Shown piece by piece: positions 32,541 to 43,574 of a DNA stretch of 64,000 nt (position 1 is the first letter of the stretch; every line of letters begins with the position of its first letter). Origin of the DNA: Capniomyces stellatus (Eukaryota > Kickxellomycota > Harpellomycetes > Harpellales > Legeriomycetaceae). The stretch lies in NCBI GenBank assembly GCA_001661515.1, contig LUVW01000009.1:20401-84400 (forward strand), read 5' to 3'. The position numbers and the translations under genes were made by a program. Under the pieces are notes generated by a model. It was not told the DNA's origin and searched no databases. It saw only the letters and a list, made by a program, of their open reading frames with translations.

Positions 32541-32774
32541 ATATATCGGTTGGTGGCGATGTCGATGTTTTTAATTCACAAGATATGCACGATTTTTTGC
32601 AGCAACGTAGGGGAGTCTTGGTAAGGCAATGGTTTATTTTTGGACCAAAGAGAACACAACGGAATAAAAGTAAAGAAGATTGTTGTGTTAGGAGTGAAAC
32701 AGATCTAAAAAAATACGTCGACCACAAAACTATCTCAAAGCACACAAACTAGGCTAGGATTTATAGCTTTGAAC

Positions 32775-34858
32775 TCAGCCGTTTGGTTTTTGGTGTTCTG
32801 GGACTTGCAGCTTGGATAGTGTTGGTAGTTCTGAGTCAAAGCATATGGGACTGGCAACTGTGTTCGTATCTCTCAAATCACGGATTAACCCTTCTTGGCA
32901 AACCGAAGCAGATAACACACCGCCCGAGTTAAATATCCTGCCAAACACCAGACCTCTGTTATTAACCTGTCTTGGGCACTCCATCTCGTATAAAAAGTAT
33001 CGGTCGATTCTAGAGTCGTTGTGGAACCATATAATGTGATCTAAACTAAAAAATCATTTCTAGCTTGTTCTTGGAGTCGTTGTAGCCAAAAAAAAAAAGT
33101 GGAAGGTTACTTGTCTGCAAGAATCTGAGGCCAGCTACGTATGCTAATAAGCACTGGTGCACTTGCAGAGCCAAATGATCGATATTTTCAATAATTCTGT
33201 ACCAAAATGTGTTGTATTGAATTCCAAATTCCGACTCTTCAAACTGCACTCCTTCGTTTTTCCTTGCCAGGTTGAAGCTCTCTTTAAAAAGTTTATAGTT
33301 TCCTCTTATTTTCTCGTTTATAGGAACTACTTGGTTGATTTCAACATCGACCCGTCCTACATTTGATATATGGGTAAAGTTTGTCTTGTTTTGGATCTGG
33401 TCTATACCAAATGTTTTTTTTCTTCAAAATTTTTTAGGGCGTAACTGTGGGAGTATATGTTCGGCATTTTATACTATTAATCACGCCAAATGGGCTGGTT
33501 TTAGCTCAAATAACTAACGATACAAACCCTTATAATGAAACTATAAAAATGACAAAAGCAACGATTGTATGGATATAGATTGCTGATGTCTAACCTGGTG
33601 GGTTTTTGTAATAAAAACTTGGGGATTTTAAAGTTAGCGGAAAGTGAAAAGATTATTCTTCCCTTTTGTTTTGCCAAAACTGTCTTTGAGGCAAACGAAG
33701 AGTCTAGCATACCAATTGTTAAAGTAATTGTATGTCATTGTGGCAGATTTGCTGATGTATTTTTAAATCCATATTTTTGTATGTATTTAAATAATCATGG
33801 AAATCCAAGAGATGTTTGTACAATTTATTTAGCAATGGCTACCTTGTCTGGTTCTTGCAACATGATAGTATATTGGATTTCCATTCCTTCCGGATAGTAA
33901 AAAGTAATAATGGTTAGACTAAATGTATCACAGTAGTTGTCAACGCCAATTGTCCAGTAATCTCTATTGTTTAGTAATTGGTGGTGTCTAGTAATTGATA
34001 GTGTCTAGTAGGTTGGATTTTGGTTGAAGTAAATATACGTTGTAATAGCAATACTCCGCATGAAAATGAAAATAAATAACGCATTACCAAAGACCCCTTT
34101 AAAGCCATTTGGGATTGATGTTTTTTCGGTGAATAAAATGTCCCCAGCGGACTCTACATTTAAGTTAAAGGGGACAGGTTTATATGTCTTACGATTGCTT
34201 CAAATACATGATCTGTGCCGTAGTTCTTAAAAGGCTGGTTCTGAAATTACAATATTGGGTTGATGTATTAACGGTGAGATTGTGAACTATGAACGATGCG
34301 TTTAATTTTAAATTATTGAAGATAGTTTTTGATATGAGCGCTATGGTACAAGTTGAACAGTTTACTTTTTTTTTTCTAAAAAGGGTATACTAGCTAAAAA
34401 AAAAATTGTTTATGTTCTATAGAAAACGAACCAAACTCACAACATCGATATTTAAACATAAGCTCGGCCATATCTAATACGCATTTGGATTCGGTCGCAA
34501 AATGTTGGCATATATCGGTAAAATGATTTTTTGTTCAAGTAACACCACACTATTGTTGAACCTTAAAAATGCGCATTGTGCTATAAAACTTGTTAGATAT
34601 CCGTCTTATTCTCTTTTGGAACATCGGACAATCTGAACCATATTCAATCTTTTGATCGTATCGCATTGTTTTATCTGGTGGCTTTCAATTGATTAAAAGT
34701 ACCTACTGATATTTGAATGAGCACCTGTTGGCTTGGCGAATATAATAGAGCACCGTGCACATGAGCAATAAAGCAAACCTTATTTCAACAAAACAATTAA
34801 AACAAAACAAACCTTGCTCATAATTAATGGCTAAATATTGGTCTTGACTACTAGGCAT
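32775..34858 (-). pseudogene. Decayed second acyl-CoA thioesterase (paralogue of 13221-15054)
   Basis: Recognisable exons on the minus strand: 34813-34858 (46 nt), 34088-34153 (66 nt), 33843-33918 (76 nt), 33595-33703 (109 nt) and 32775-33473. The first, second and fourth-position exons have exactly the lengths of those in the intact gene (46, 66, 76) and the same phases. Signs of decay: the third exon (68 nt, holding GGQ) is not found in the 169 bp available. The exon at 33595 is one base off frame in a T5 run. The last exon has an A8 run and a T6 run that each break frame. The catalytic Asp (SDFRLL in the intact copy) is AGLRFL. The C terminus runs past an SKL to TLSKLQVPEHQKPNG. Homology is clear (KTVLAKQKGRIIFSLSANFK, GVLSASVCQEGLIR). 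Loss of function is very likely. Confidence 0.85.
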
Positions 34859-35910
34859 TTTGTAAAAGCATCACCATGTTTAGCATTTAACTTTTTGTTC
34901 AGTCATACACAGCGTGTTTCTGTCTGCAGTACATTTGAATGCACGCTGTTCACCCAAGCCAGTTCTGCTTTGGTACCGGCGTTGGATTTAGCCTAACATT
35001 TTCCATAATGGTTTACTTTTTTGTCTCGCTTTTCTATTTCGCTATTTTTTTTTTATTGAAATACTATTTCGCTTTTTGTTTCTGTTTTGACCAGCCCGTC
35101 ATTAAAACCCGCAATCACAACTCAAAGTAGAATTTGCCGGCCAATTAACCCAATAAACCAAACGTAGCAGTACTCAATAATTGACTGATAAATTTTTAAA
35201 ATATAGTTTGCTAAGAGTTAGCTCCATAATTCTTAATATAACTTGGGATCTACTTTTGGTTTACATAAAGTAACACCACACTACTCTGTATCTATCACCC
35301 TATTATACGCCCAACCAGTCAAAATCAGATCAAAATTTGCACACTTTGTCCTGGATGTCTGCCAACAAGAATGCTGACGGTATCTGTGAAGAATAAATTG
35401 AAGTAATAAAAAACTGCTGCTATTACTAACAGACTTCTTCCTATAAATCCAAAGGAGTATTATTTCAAATTAAACGCAGACACTATTTTACTAGTAACTT
35501 TCATAAATTTTCACATTTATTAACGTTCATATTAATAAATTTCAATAAAAAAGAATAAAAAAGCTGCTACAAGAACATTAACCAAGATTTGCACCAATTC
35601 TATCCAATCCAACCTCATCCAACATATTATAATAATTCAATGTATTATAATTGGGTGTGATCTGCTTAACAAGTGCAACCAATGATAATAATTCCACAAT
35701 TATTTCATTATTGAGTTTAGTTTGCCTCAAGTCAAATAATATAGTTGGTCATTTAAACGCCAAGTAACAAACTCTTTTTTTATCTAAATTCAAATACTAG
35801 ATTGTTGTTCGATTGTAGGATTTTGTCAAAGACAACAACTAAATGAAAAGCAAGACAAGCACCAGACTGCAAAACGTTTAAACCATAACAAAGCAAAAAA
35901 ATAACACAAC
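34859..35910. other. Intergenic, no gene seen
   Basis: AT-rich, divergent region between the thioesterase pseudogene and the small membrane-protein gene. No supported feature. Confidence 0.5.
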
Positions 35911-36590
35911 ATGCATAGTAGGAATGTATTGACCTTTTTTTTGCTGGCTTTATTATCGACGATTCAAACGGTAAGACCTTTCATTGCACTGACCATTCGA
36001 TTTTCTTAAACATATTGGCATCCTACTAATCCTACTCTTACTTTTCTTTTCTAATCCAACAAACCAAACAAAATACAATTGTAGATTTCTGCAAAAGAGT
36101 TGATTTCGTTTTGTAAATGCACCTGCGATAAAAACTCCACAATCATCGAATTAACACCATTCGCGTTGGGACATTTGCCGCATGCTTCGCAACCGATAGA
36201 CATTGACACGCTTTCAAAAATCCCTTGTATGAACTGCACACGATCCCTATGTAACATTGCAGAACCAGATCTGTGTATAGGAGCTGCCGAAGGTGATAAA
36301 GTTGTGCCATTATGCTTCCGTAAGTTCCTCATTTCGTTTATAATATCCATAAAAATACACACCCTTTTTTTTGCCATATAATCTGACCTGTTCTAGGCAA
36401 CCCTTAAAAGTACAGTATTATATTGTCTTATGCGTTAACTATAATACCGATTATTATAGAGCGAGACTCTGTACAGGATAAGGTTATTGTAACAGGATTC
36501 CTGATTCTTGTGATATCTCTGCTTTTCTATGCTTTATTCAGAGTACCGATACTCGATCTAATCAACGTAACCAAAACCACAATTTCATGA
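35911..36590 (+). CDS. Small Cys-rich type I membrane protein, three exons, 141 aa
   Basis: Exons 35911-35970, 36085-36319, 36460-36590; introns begin GTAAGA and GTAAGT and end GTAG and ATAG; joined frame open (426 nt). Signal peptide residues 1-20 (VLTFFLLALLSTIQT). The lumenal or outside domain has FCKCTCDKNSTIIEL, then MNCTRSLC and DLC, then PLCFQRDSVQDK, with ten cysteines before the membrane span. A single membrane span VIVTGFLILVISLLFYALF lies near the C terminus, followed by a short tail. The pattern CKC(T/V)CF-NSTI plus CFQRDS ahead of a membrane span recalls a conserved, uncharacterised fungal family. I cannot name a function. Confidence 0.82.
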
Positions 36591-37114
36591 GTTTGATTCT
36601 AATTTTTTTATAAATTTGTGAATTCCATGTTGCTATTGAAAGATTCTAAATCTAAACACATGTTAATTTCAACAACTGTAGAAGGTAAAGGTGTCGTATC
36701 AGTATCAAAGGGTCAATCTGTCAAGTAGATAGCGTCAGCATGCAAGCATACAAACTATATTATCAGCGCATACTCAGAATACACTACCTAACAACAAATG
36801 TGTATCAACCAAAAAAAATTTCATTTTTTTACATTTCAACTATGCTTGATATTTATTTATTTGGCTTTACCAAAACCATTTACTATTCATGATGTACAAA
36901 TAAAACAGAATAAATCGAATTTCTATTAAAAAAAAAGTGTGCAAAGCCTAAGTAAAAAAAAGAAAAGGGAATAAGGCTAAAAATAAGCGTTGTTGGAGAG
37001 TTAATACAGCGTTTAGATGCTTTAAATTCCAAGCGTTTGTTGAGCCAGCTACACTGTGGCTTCGTATAGCACAAAGTTCTGGCTAATATTATTGTTGGAG
37101 GTGTCTCTGAGGAA
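36591..37114. other. Convergent 3' region, no gene seen
   Basis: AT-rich sequence between converging genes. No supported feature. Confidence 0.5.
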
Positions 37115-37743
37115 CTAGTTTATCGAGGTTAGCCCCTGCTGACAGCTATCTAGTATAATGTCGGGTCTGGAGTTAAAAAGAAACTTGTGTTTGATCAAGG
37201 CCGTTATGTTGTAGTCAACGTCTTTATAAAACCCATCGCTACTAGACTTCTCGCCGGCCAATCCTTTGCCAAGCTGTTGGTTTGGGTTTTCTACCCCATC
37301 TCCAGTCCTGTTTTGAGCCTGTGAAGGCTTATTTTCTTTGGATAGAATTGCTATAGTTTTCTTTAGCTTCACAACCTTTCCATTAAGTTTGTAATTGCCT
37401 ACCAAAAGGTGCGCATTGCCCTATTAATTGATTTTAATGATCAAAACTATCAGTTATACGTAGTAAAAGCAAAAAAAAAAGTGGTGCAGCAGGGACATGC
37501 ATCAAAAATAATCGCATGTTTGCTATAAAACTTTGGATTAAATCTCAGCCCCTAATTAAACCCCAGAAATAAAGAAAAGAAAGAAAGTGCAAAGCAACTG
37601 ACCTGGTCATCATATTCAAACTTGCCTATTTTTAGACCCTTTAGCGAATCCGAATCGGTTTGTATAGAGCCTTGGGTCTCTATCAGACAGTACCTTTCGC
37701 TAGAGTTGAATCGGTTTTCAAAGTTGATTGTAATTTGAGCCAT
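37115..37743 (-). CDS. CTF8: Ctf8, sister-chromatid cohesion clamp-loader subunit, two exons, 148 aa
   Basis: Exons on the minus strand 37603-37743 and 37115-37420; donor GTCAGT, acceptor AATAG; phase 0, joined frame open (447 nt). Ctf8 joins Dcc1 and Ctf18 in the alternative RFC that loads PCNA and supports cohesion. Visible family features: YCLIETQGSI near the N terminus; LLVGNYKLNGKVVKLKKTIAIL, the central strand pair; and ITALIKHKFLFNSRPDIIL at the C terminus. An insertion rich in Asn/Gln/Gly (about residues 72-110) makes it slightly longer than usual (about 120-135). Confidence 0.85.
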
Positions 37744-38914
37744 TAAAAAAGCTGGTTGTTTTCTTGTGGTAATAGCTTTGTATAAAGGTTCGAGTGGGGC
37801 ATATTTCGCTAAATCCTGCTATTTACCTAACCAAAACGGCTTTGTAAACATAATTCTGAAATAAAAGTTACTATGAATCGCTAAAATAAAGCGGACAAAT
37901 AACAGGCGGCTCTTGATTCAGTCGCCCTCCACTCGTGCCCATTTGTTTTTTGTTTTTTGCTTTTACAAATGACTTTAAATCAAGGGCTTTGATTGACTGG
38001 GCTTGTTTACAACATAATTATTTACTTTTTTCTGTCAAGTAAATCGCATCTTTTTTATTGGAGTAAATACCATCAAAAATGTAGCAATCCGCAGCTATGC
38101 AATTGACCTATATAGTATATGTACTATAGACTTTAATAGCAAGCTGCTTTGGTTGTACACACTATACACGATATGTCTTTCTGCCTAGAACACGCATGAA
38201 ATCAGCTCCATGTATCAGCTGACACCATATATATGTTTATTTTAGAACAGCATAATCTAAACTTCCTATCTGAACCAGCACAATCTAAACTTCCTATTTG
38301 AACCAGCATCAATCCCACATGTGACTTATAGCTATAACTAGTACAGGCTCAATACAGAAATAAGATCTGAAGTATCCTGTTTGAGGATATCGACATTACC
38401 AAGTAAACATATTGAGATGGTATAGAATCTTCGGAGCTGCAACTACGCATACAAGGCTTGACTGAAGAGTAGTTTTTTATATGATCTAGAAATCGTACCA
38501 TTTAAGAAATCAAGTGTCTGTTTAAAAGTAATAGCTATATACAACTATCAAGGCTAATTCACACAACTAGAAAAAGATGTTTGCAAAGTGGTGTAAATGA
38601 CTAAATTAACTTTTTGCTGGTTCAAACCAAACTCTATAAAAGAGACCATGGCAGAGCACAAAACTGAAAAATTAACTCTTTCTTTTTTTCTAAGCACCTT
38701 TTATCTATTTGTTAGTTTATATCTAATACCTTACCAATACCGTCTAACATTACTTTAGTTGTAAAGTGATTTAAACTCATAAGCCCTGGAACCAGCGCTT
38801 GCAGCAACACTCAAAACTCAAAACTCAAAACTCAAAACTCAAAACTCAAAACTCAAAACTCAAAACTCAAAACTCAAAACTCAAAACTCAAAACTCAAAA
38901 ACTGATAAAGAATA
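37744..38914. other. Intergenic with two tandem repeats
   Basis: Contains a 28-bp tandem duplication (38248-38303) and a 7-bp tandem repeat (38809-38900) that ends 14 bp before the next ATG. No gene seen. Confidence 0.5.
38809..38900 (+). repeat. Heptanucleotide tandem repeat (ACTCAAA)13
   Basis: Thirteen perfect copies of ACTCAAA lie in the likely 5' leader of the following small ORF. The repeat contains no ATG. Confidence 0.95.
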
Positions 38915-39196
38915 ATGTGTATCTCTGAAAATCTGTCAACAAGAAGCTGTTCAAGCGGCTTCAAGACACAAAAGCACGTTGAACCAGTTGAAAAAAAGGA
39001 AATCAGTAGTGCCCAAGTCCACATCCAGGCCACAAAACAACAACAGCAGGAACACGATAGCCAAAAACAAAAAAACATACAAGAACATAACCAATTGGTC
39101 CACAAACAGCAGGAAGCGCATGATATCAAGAGGTCAGAGAATATAAAGGCCCATGCCAAGCTTATGAACCAACAACAGCAACACCGCCGCGGTTAG
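38915..39196 (+). CDS. Small Gln/His/Lys-rich protein with an internal repeat, 93 aa
   Basis: Short single-exon frame. The first 35 residues are mixed with two cysteines. The rest is hydrophilic and helical. A unit of about 22 residues is duplicated: HDSQKQKNIQEHNQLVHKQQ and HDIKRSENIKAHAKLMNQQQ align along their whole length. Such conservation of pattern in a low-complexity frame argues for translation. No signal peptide or membrane span. I recognise no family. Confidence 0.45.
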   Translation: MCISENLSTRSCSSGFKTQKHVEPVEKKEISSAQVHIQATKQQQQEHDSQKQKNIQEHNQLVHKQQEAHDIKRSENIKAHAKLMNQQQQHRRG

Positions 39197-39788
39197 TTTG
39201 ACCATTGGTTGTAACTAGTATAAACAAACCGGTTTTATCGATTTTAAAGAAAAAGGGAAATAAGCTCACTTGATAAATATGGCAAGTCTATTCAAATGCT
39301 CGAGCACTCAAAACTAGCAACTAGCACATCCATAACCATGATTTATTATTGACTTTTAGTTTATCTTTTTCTTATCACTTTTTTTAGTATTTATATTGGA
39401 AAAAGTAAAATAAAACCAACAATATACAACTCGGACTGAAGAAATACAATATTATTTTATTAATGTGGATTATTGGCCACAGAACCAACATCAAAACATA
39501 CAACCGACGGGCAGTTGGTTCAGGGAAGAAATACAGTATAAAAAAAAGTTAAACGCCAACAAAGTGAAAATAAAAAGCCAAAAGTAAACTGTTTTTTTCA
39601 TACGGGAAACCACCATACTTGACACAGAGTAGGAACCCCACTCCTCTCCCACAATTTGGTATGATATGTAATTAATGTGCGTGTAGAGCAGAGAATGTGA
39701 TGTAATGGTATTACATTTGATAAGAAATAATTTTATTGTTTTATTTTCAACAAAGATAATAAATTGTGAAAAAAGCTATAAAAGAAAT
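39197..39788. other. Convergent region, no gene seen
   Basis: AT-rich; holds the 3' ends of the small ORF and of RPS4. Confidence 0.5.
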
Positions 39789-41293
39789 TTAGGCTTCTTG
39801 TGCTCGGCGACGATCACGTTCTTCACTGATGGTAAGCTTGACTCCCTTGTTCTTTGGCAAGCTGATCATTGATTTGTTACCTTCACCAATAACGAAGACG
39901 TTAGAGAGACGGGTGGCAAATGAGTGTCCAGCGGCATCCTTCAAGTGTACAATATCAAAACCACCTGCATGACGATCACGGTGGGTGATAACTCCAACAC
40001 GTCCCATACTGTGTCCACCAGTGATGGTAGCAAGATTTCCGACTTCCATCTTGACGTGGTCAATGACCTTACCAGTGGCAATATCAACCTTGACGGTATC
40101 GTTAACCTTGACACTTGGGTCTGGGTATCTGATGGTACGGGCATCGTGGGTTACAATGAATGGAATACCTTTAGCTCCAACTTGGTTACGCTTGACCTTG
40201 CAGAGTTTGTACTGTTAAAATAAAAGAAAGAAAAAAAGGCGTTAGATACACATGTCAATAATGCCTTCAAACAAAGCCAGCTTAATGTGTAGAACTCGTA
40301 AAAACAAAGAAAAAGAAAGAAACTCACTTTGGCCTCTTCATCGGAGATTCTGTGGATGGTGAAACGTCCCTTGATGTCATAAACCAAACGGAAGTTCTCT
40401 GAGGTTTTTTCCATAGAGATAACATCTGCAAAGCAAAAAAAGTAAGAATAGTTTTAAAAATAGAAAAAAGTTAGTAACCAAGGCTTGGGTAAATAAGAAC
40501 AAAGTAAGTAGATAAACAAGACTATTTTTTTTGAATAAGATTGTAACTAAATGATAAACGTACCCATAAATCCAGCTGGGAAAGTTACGTCAGTTCTGAC
40601 CTTTCCGTCAACTCTAACAAGACGCTGCATAAGGATAGATTTAACCTCACGTCCGTTCAAGGCGTACTTGAGTCTGTTACGTAAAAATATGATAAGTGGC
40701 AAGCACTCGCGTTGTTTGTGTGGACCTGCTGATGGTTTTGGAGCCTAGTAGAATAGCATGAATAAATTAAAGTTAAATTATAAGTCTACAATTGTTTTTA
40801 ATTTCGATATAGATTCAAAAAAAATCGAGACTAAAAAAAAGACATCGGATTCAAAAATATACTAGTAAAATGACATTTTAATCGATCAAGTAAACTTACA
40901 TATGTGCCGGTCAACTTGTCCAACATCCAGTGCTTTGGCGCATTAAGGCGCTTCATGTGTTTCTTGGGCCCTCTAACCTATTGACACAAGAATTTGGTAA
41001 AAAAACGTTTAGCACGGTACCAGGTGGTAAAAACAACTATCCTTGTTATCGAATCCGATTATGGACTGGGTAAGCAATTATTTATTCCCATTTCTCTATA
41101 GTCTCGAACAGCTTTGCTCTTGGCTCCACACAGCCCTTCTTTTCCTTGATAAAAAGCATTGCAATGCGGATTCGCAAGCAACAGCTTAAAAGCCGTATAC
41201 GTGATGTTCAACAACATGGCTGCAACAGCCAAACCGAGTATATAGAGAGTCGATCTATAGTATATCCATATTTATAAACGTTGTACATACCAT
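39789..41293 (-). CDS. RPS4: Ribosomal protein eS4 (S4e), five exons, 260 aa
   Basis: Exons on the minus strand: 41291-41293 (the ATG alone), 40900-40977, 40564-40744, 40328-40425, 39789-40211; joined frame open (783 nt). It is a small-subunit protein that contacts 18S rRNA. N terminus [20 protein letters not shown], then the S4 RNA-binding part ([20 protein letters not shown]), a central domain ([18 protein letters not shown]), and a KOW-type end ([20 protein letters not shown]). Length is normal (about 261). The first intron (40978-41290, 313 nt) directly follows the start codon, typical of ribosomal-protein genes and compatible with intron-based regulation. Confidence 0.98.
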
Positions 41294-43574
41294 TTTGAAT
41301 TTCCAATTTCTTATAGCTTGAGTAAAGGAGGGTAATCTGGATTCAAACGATACAATACTATTATTCGAATTGGATTTTTTTTTTTAGTATTTTCCACACA
41401 CTTTTTTCCTGTCTTTTTTTTTCAGGTCTTTACATTTTGTTTTATTACTATGATTATTTTTTTTATTTAATTTAATTTTTTTTTTTTCATAGACCTTCCA
41501 AGTCCTACAATTACAAATTTACATTTAAACTCTAGTTGATTTCTTTATATTCAGACCAAGGCTTACTCTACAATTGAGAGTTAATTGTTTTTTATTGACC
41601 AATTAAATTGCTTTTGAATGCCCTTTCCTATATCAGAATAATTATTAATCTATGTTCATTCGCCAAACCTATTTCTCCATCCAATAACTCACACTAATTG
41701 AGCTAACAAGCCTTTTGCTCAAAATACATTGGCTTATATCATTCTTTGCACTTTTACTGAAAACACAATGTAAATAGTATACAATGTCCAAAATTATTAT
41801 GTTGCTTAAAGACGAGTGAACCGCCGGCAAATAAAATAAACAAAGGCATGTTGCCATGCTATAGAACCTAGAACTATTTGATGTCGAAACGAAATAGCAA
41901 GATCGGGGTTTGTATAATGCTGCCTGTTGCAAGCCAAACACCATCCGTTAAATAAAAGTGTACATCTCAAAGTCCATAAAGATTGTTTTTAGTAATGGAG
42001 AGAAGTGGTAATGTAGATGATTATTTGTTATTACTATGGCAGTTGTTACTTTAACAAGTATTTGCATCTTTAAAAGACTTGCTAATGGTGATAACAAGTT
42101 TAAAACTGCAGTAACAATAAGCAAGTTGTATTGTATCTGGATGCACCAAAAATGCACACTAATACGCTCAAACTACTTGTAAAATTTTATCGAGGATCAC
42201 TGGATATGGTATATTTGTCTGCCTGCCTTTTTTTCTCTAAATCACGGTATTATAGAGATGGCTAGTGTTTTTTAAAAAGCTCTACAAACAAGCTCTCAAT
42301 AACCATTTTATATGCATGGTTTTGTAAATAAATAAATATGTACATATAACGAGGTAGTATGTTCATAAAGCGTCACAAAAGACCATGTTTGACTTTAGAG
42401 ACTTTGGTCAGTTGGATAATCGATTTAACATTAAGTTTACTTGGTATAAAAAGTCACCGGTGAACCGAGCCTATTTTTTTTATTTTATTTTTTAACGTCT
42501 TTTTGGTTTCAGTACCAACTTGATTTCTAAATTACCAAGAGCAATGGAATAACTCTGGGAAAATAAAAAAAGCACTAATAAATAAAGTAAATAACAGCAC
42601 AAAGCTTAAAGTGTAAGGCCATTCAGATGGTTTATTCATGTCGGTAGTTGGTGTTATAAAGCTATTCAAAGCATTTTATGGGATAAACGATGTGGTTGAT
42701 AAAAGTTAAATGGAAGTAGTAAGATTTAGAAAGACTAAAATAGCTAGCTAATCAAAAGATAAATATGATTGGTGTACAAATGACGGCTATTTCGATTTTT
42801 GTTACTTTGCAATAACGCTAATAAAAAATTGCAATGAATCAGATAAATAAGAGAAAAAAAATTTTATACCAATTTTTTTTTTTAAAGCACCACAACACTA
42901 TTAGTGAAATCAAAGAATGTTAATAAAAAAAGCGTTCTAGAGTCGCGAGAGATCTATAAGAAAAATCAAAAAAAAAGAACTTTACAACTAAAAAAAAGTT
43001 GGAGTAAAAAAAAAAAAAAGTAAAGAANAAAAAAAAAAAAAAAGTAAAGAAAAGAAAAATATTTGAAGTACGCAACGGCGCAAAAGCAATAAAAAAAAAC
43101 AAGCAAAAGGGAAATAAAAAAAGGTGAGACTAAAAGTTTAAATTAGTTGAGGTTAACAGATGAAATTAAGTGGAACTGGAGAGGGAATGAAGTTAAAATG
43201 AAAGTCCTAGTAGTATGCGCTGAATGGGATTAAAAGATGGCTTGGTTGGGTTAAACCATTTATATGTTTACCAGCAAACATGAAATACAATTTTTTTTAA
43301 AAAAAAGATGGAATCAAGAAGCGTAAAAAAAAGCAGAATGAAATTAAAGATTTGGAAACTGCAAGCTATAAAGTATGTCAAATGGGTGGAACGTAGTGTA
43401 CGTGTTAAGGATTCTAGGTCACGTAGAATAGTGAGATTGAGTTTGTGATAGCGAGATTAATTTTAAATTTGGTATTAATGTTTTAGAGTAGCAAAGCAAA
43501 GCAAAGTTGTGTTGTGTTGTGTTGTATTTCTTTGGGATTGAAAAGATTGTATATGGGCGAATGCATCGATATAA
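41294..43574. other. 2.3 kb region between RPS4 and the GLTSCR1 gene, no gene seen
   Basis: AT-rich. From about 42880 to 43574 the + strand becomes purine-rich (A-runs and AAAGAA repeats), which fits a long 5' leader of the following gene. A single undetermined base at 43028 lies in duplicated A-run/GTAAAGAA sequence. GTGTTGTGTT repeats occur near 43510. Confidence 0.5.

Noticed and set aside
38809..38900. Heptamer repeat as an internal telomere-like sequence
   Set aside because: ACTCAAA is not a known fungal telomere unit, flanks are ordinary genes, and the tract is short.
40978..41290. snoRNA in RPS4 intron 1
   Set aside because: I could not identify a convincing C/D or H/ACA box arrangement by eye.
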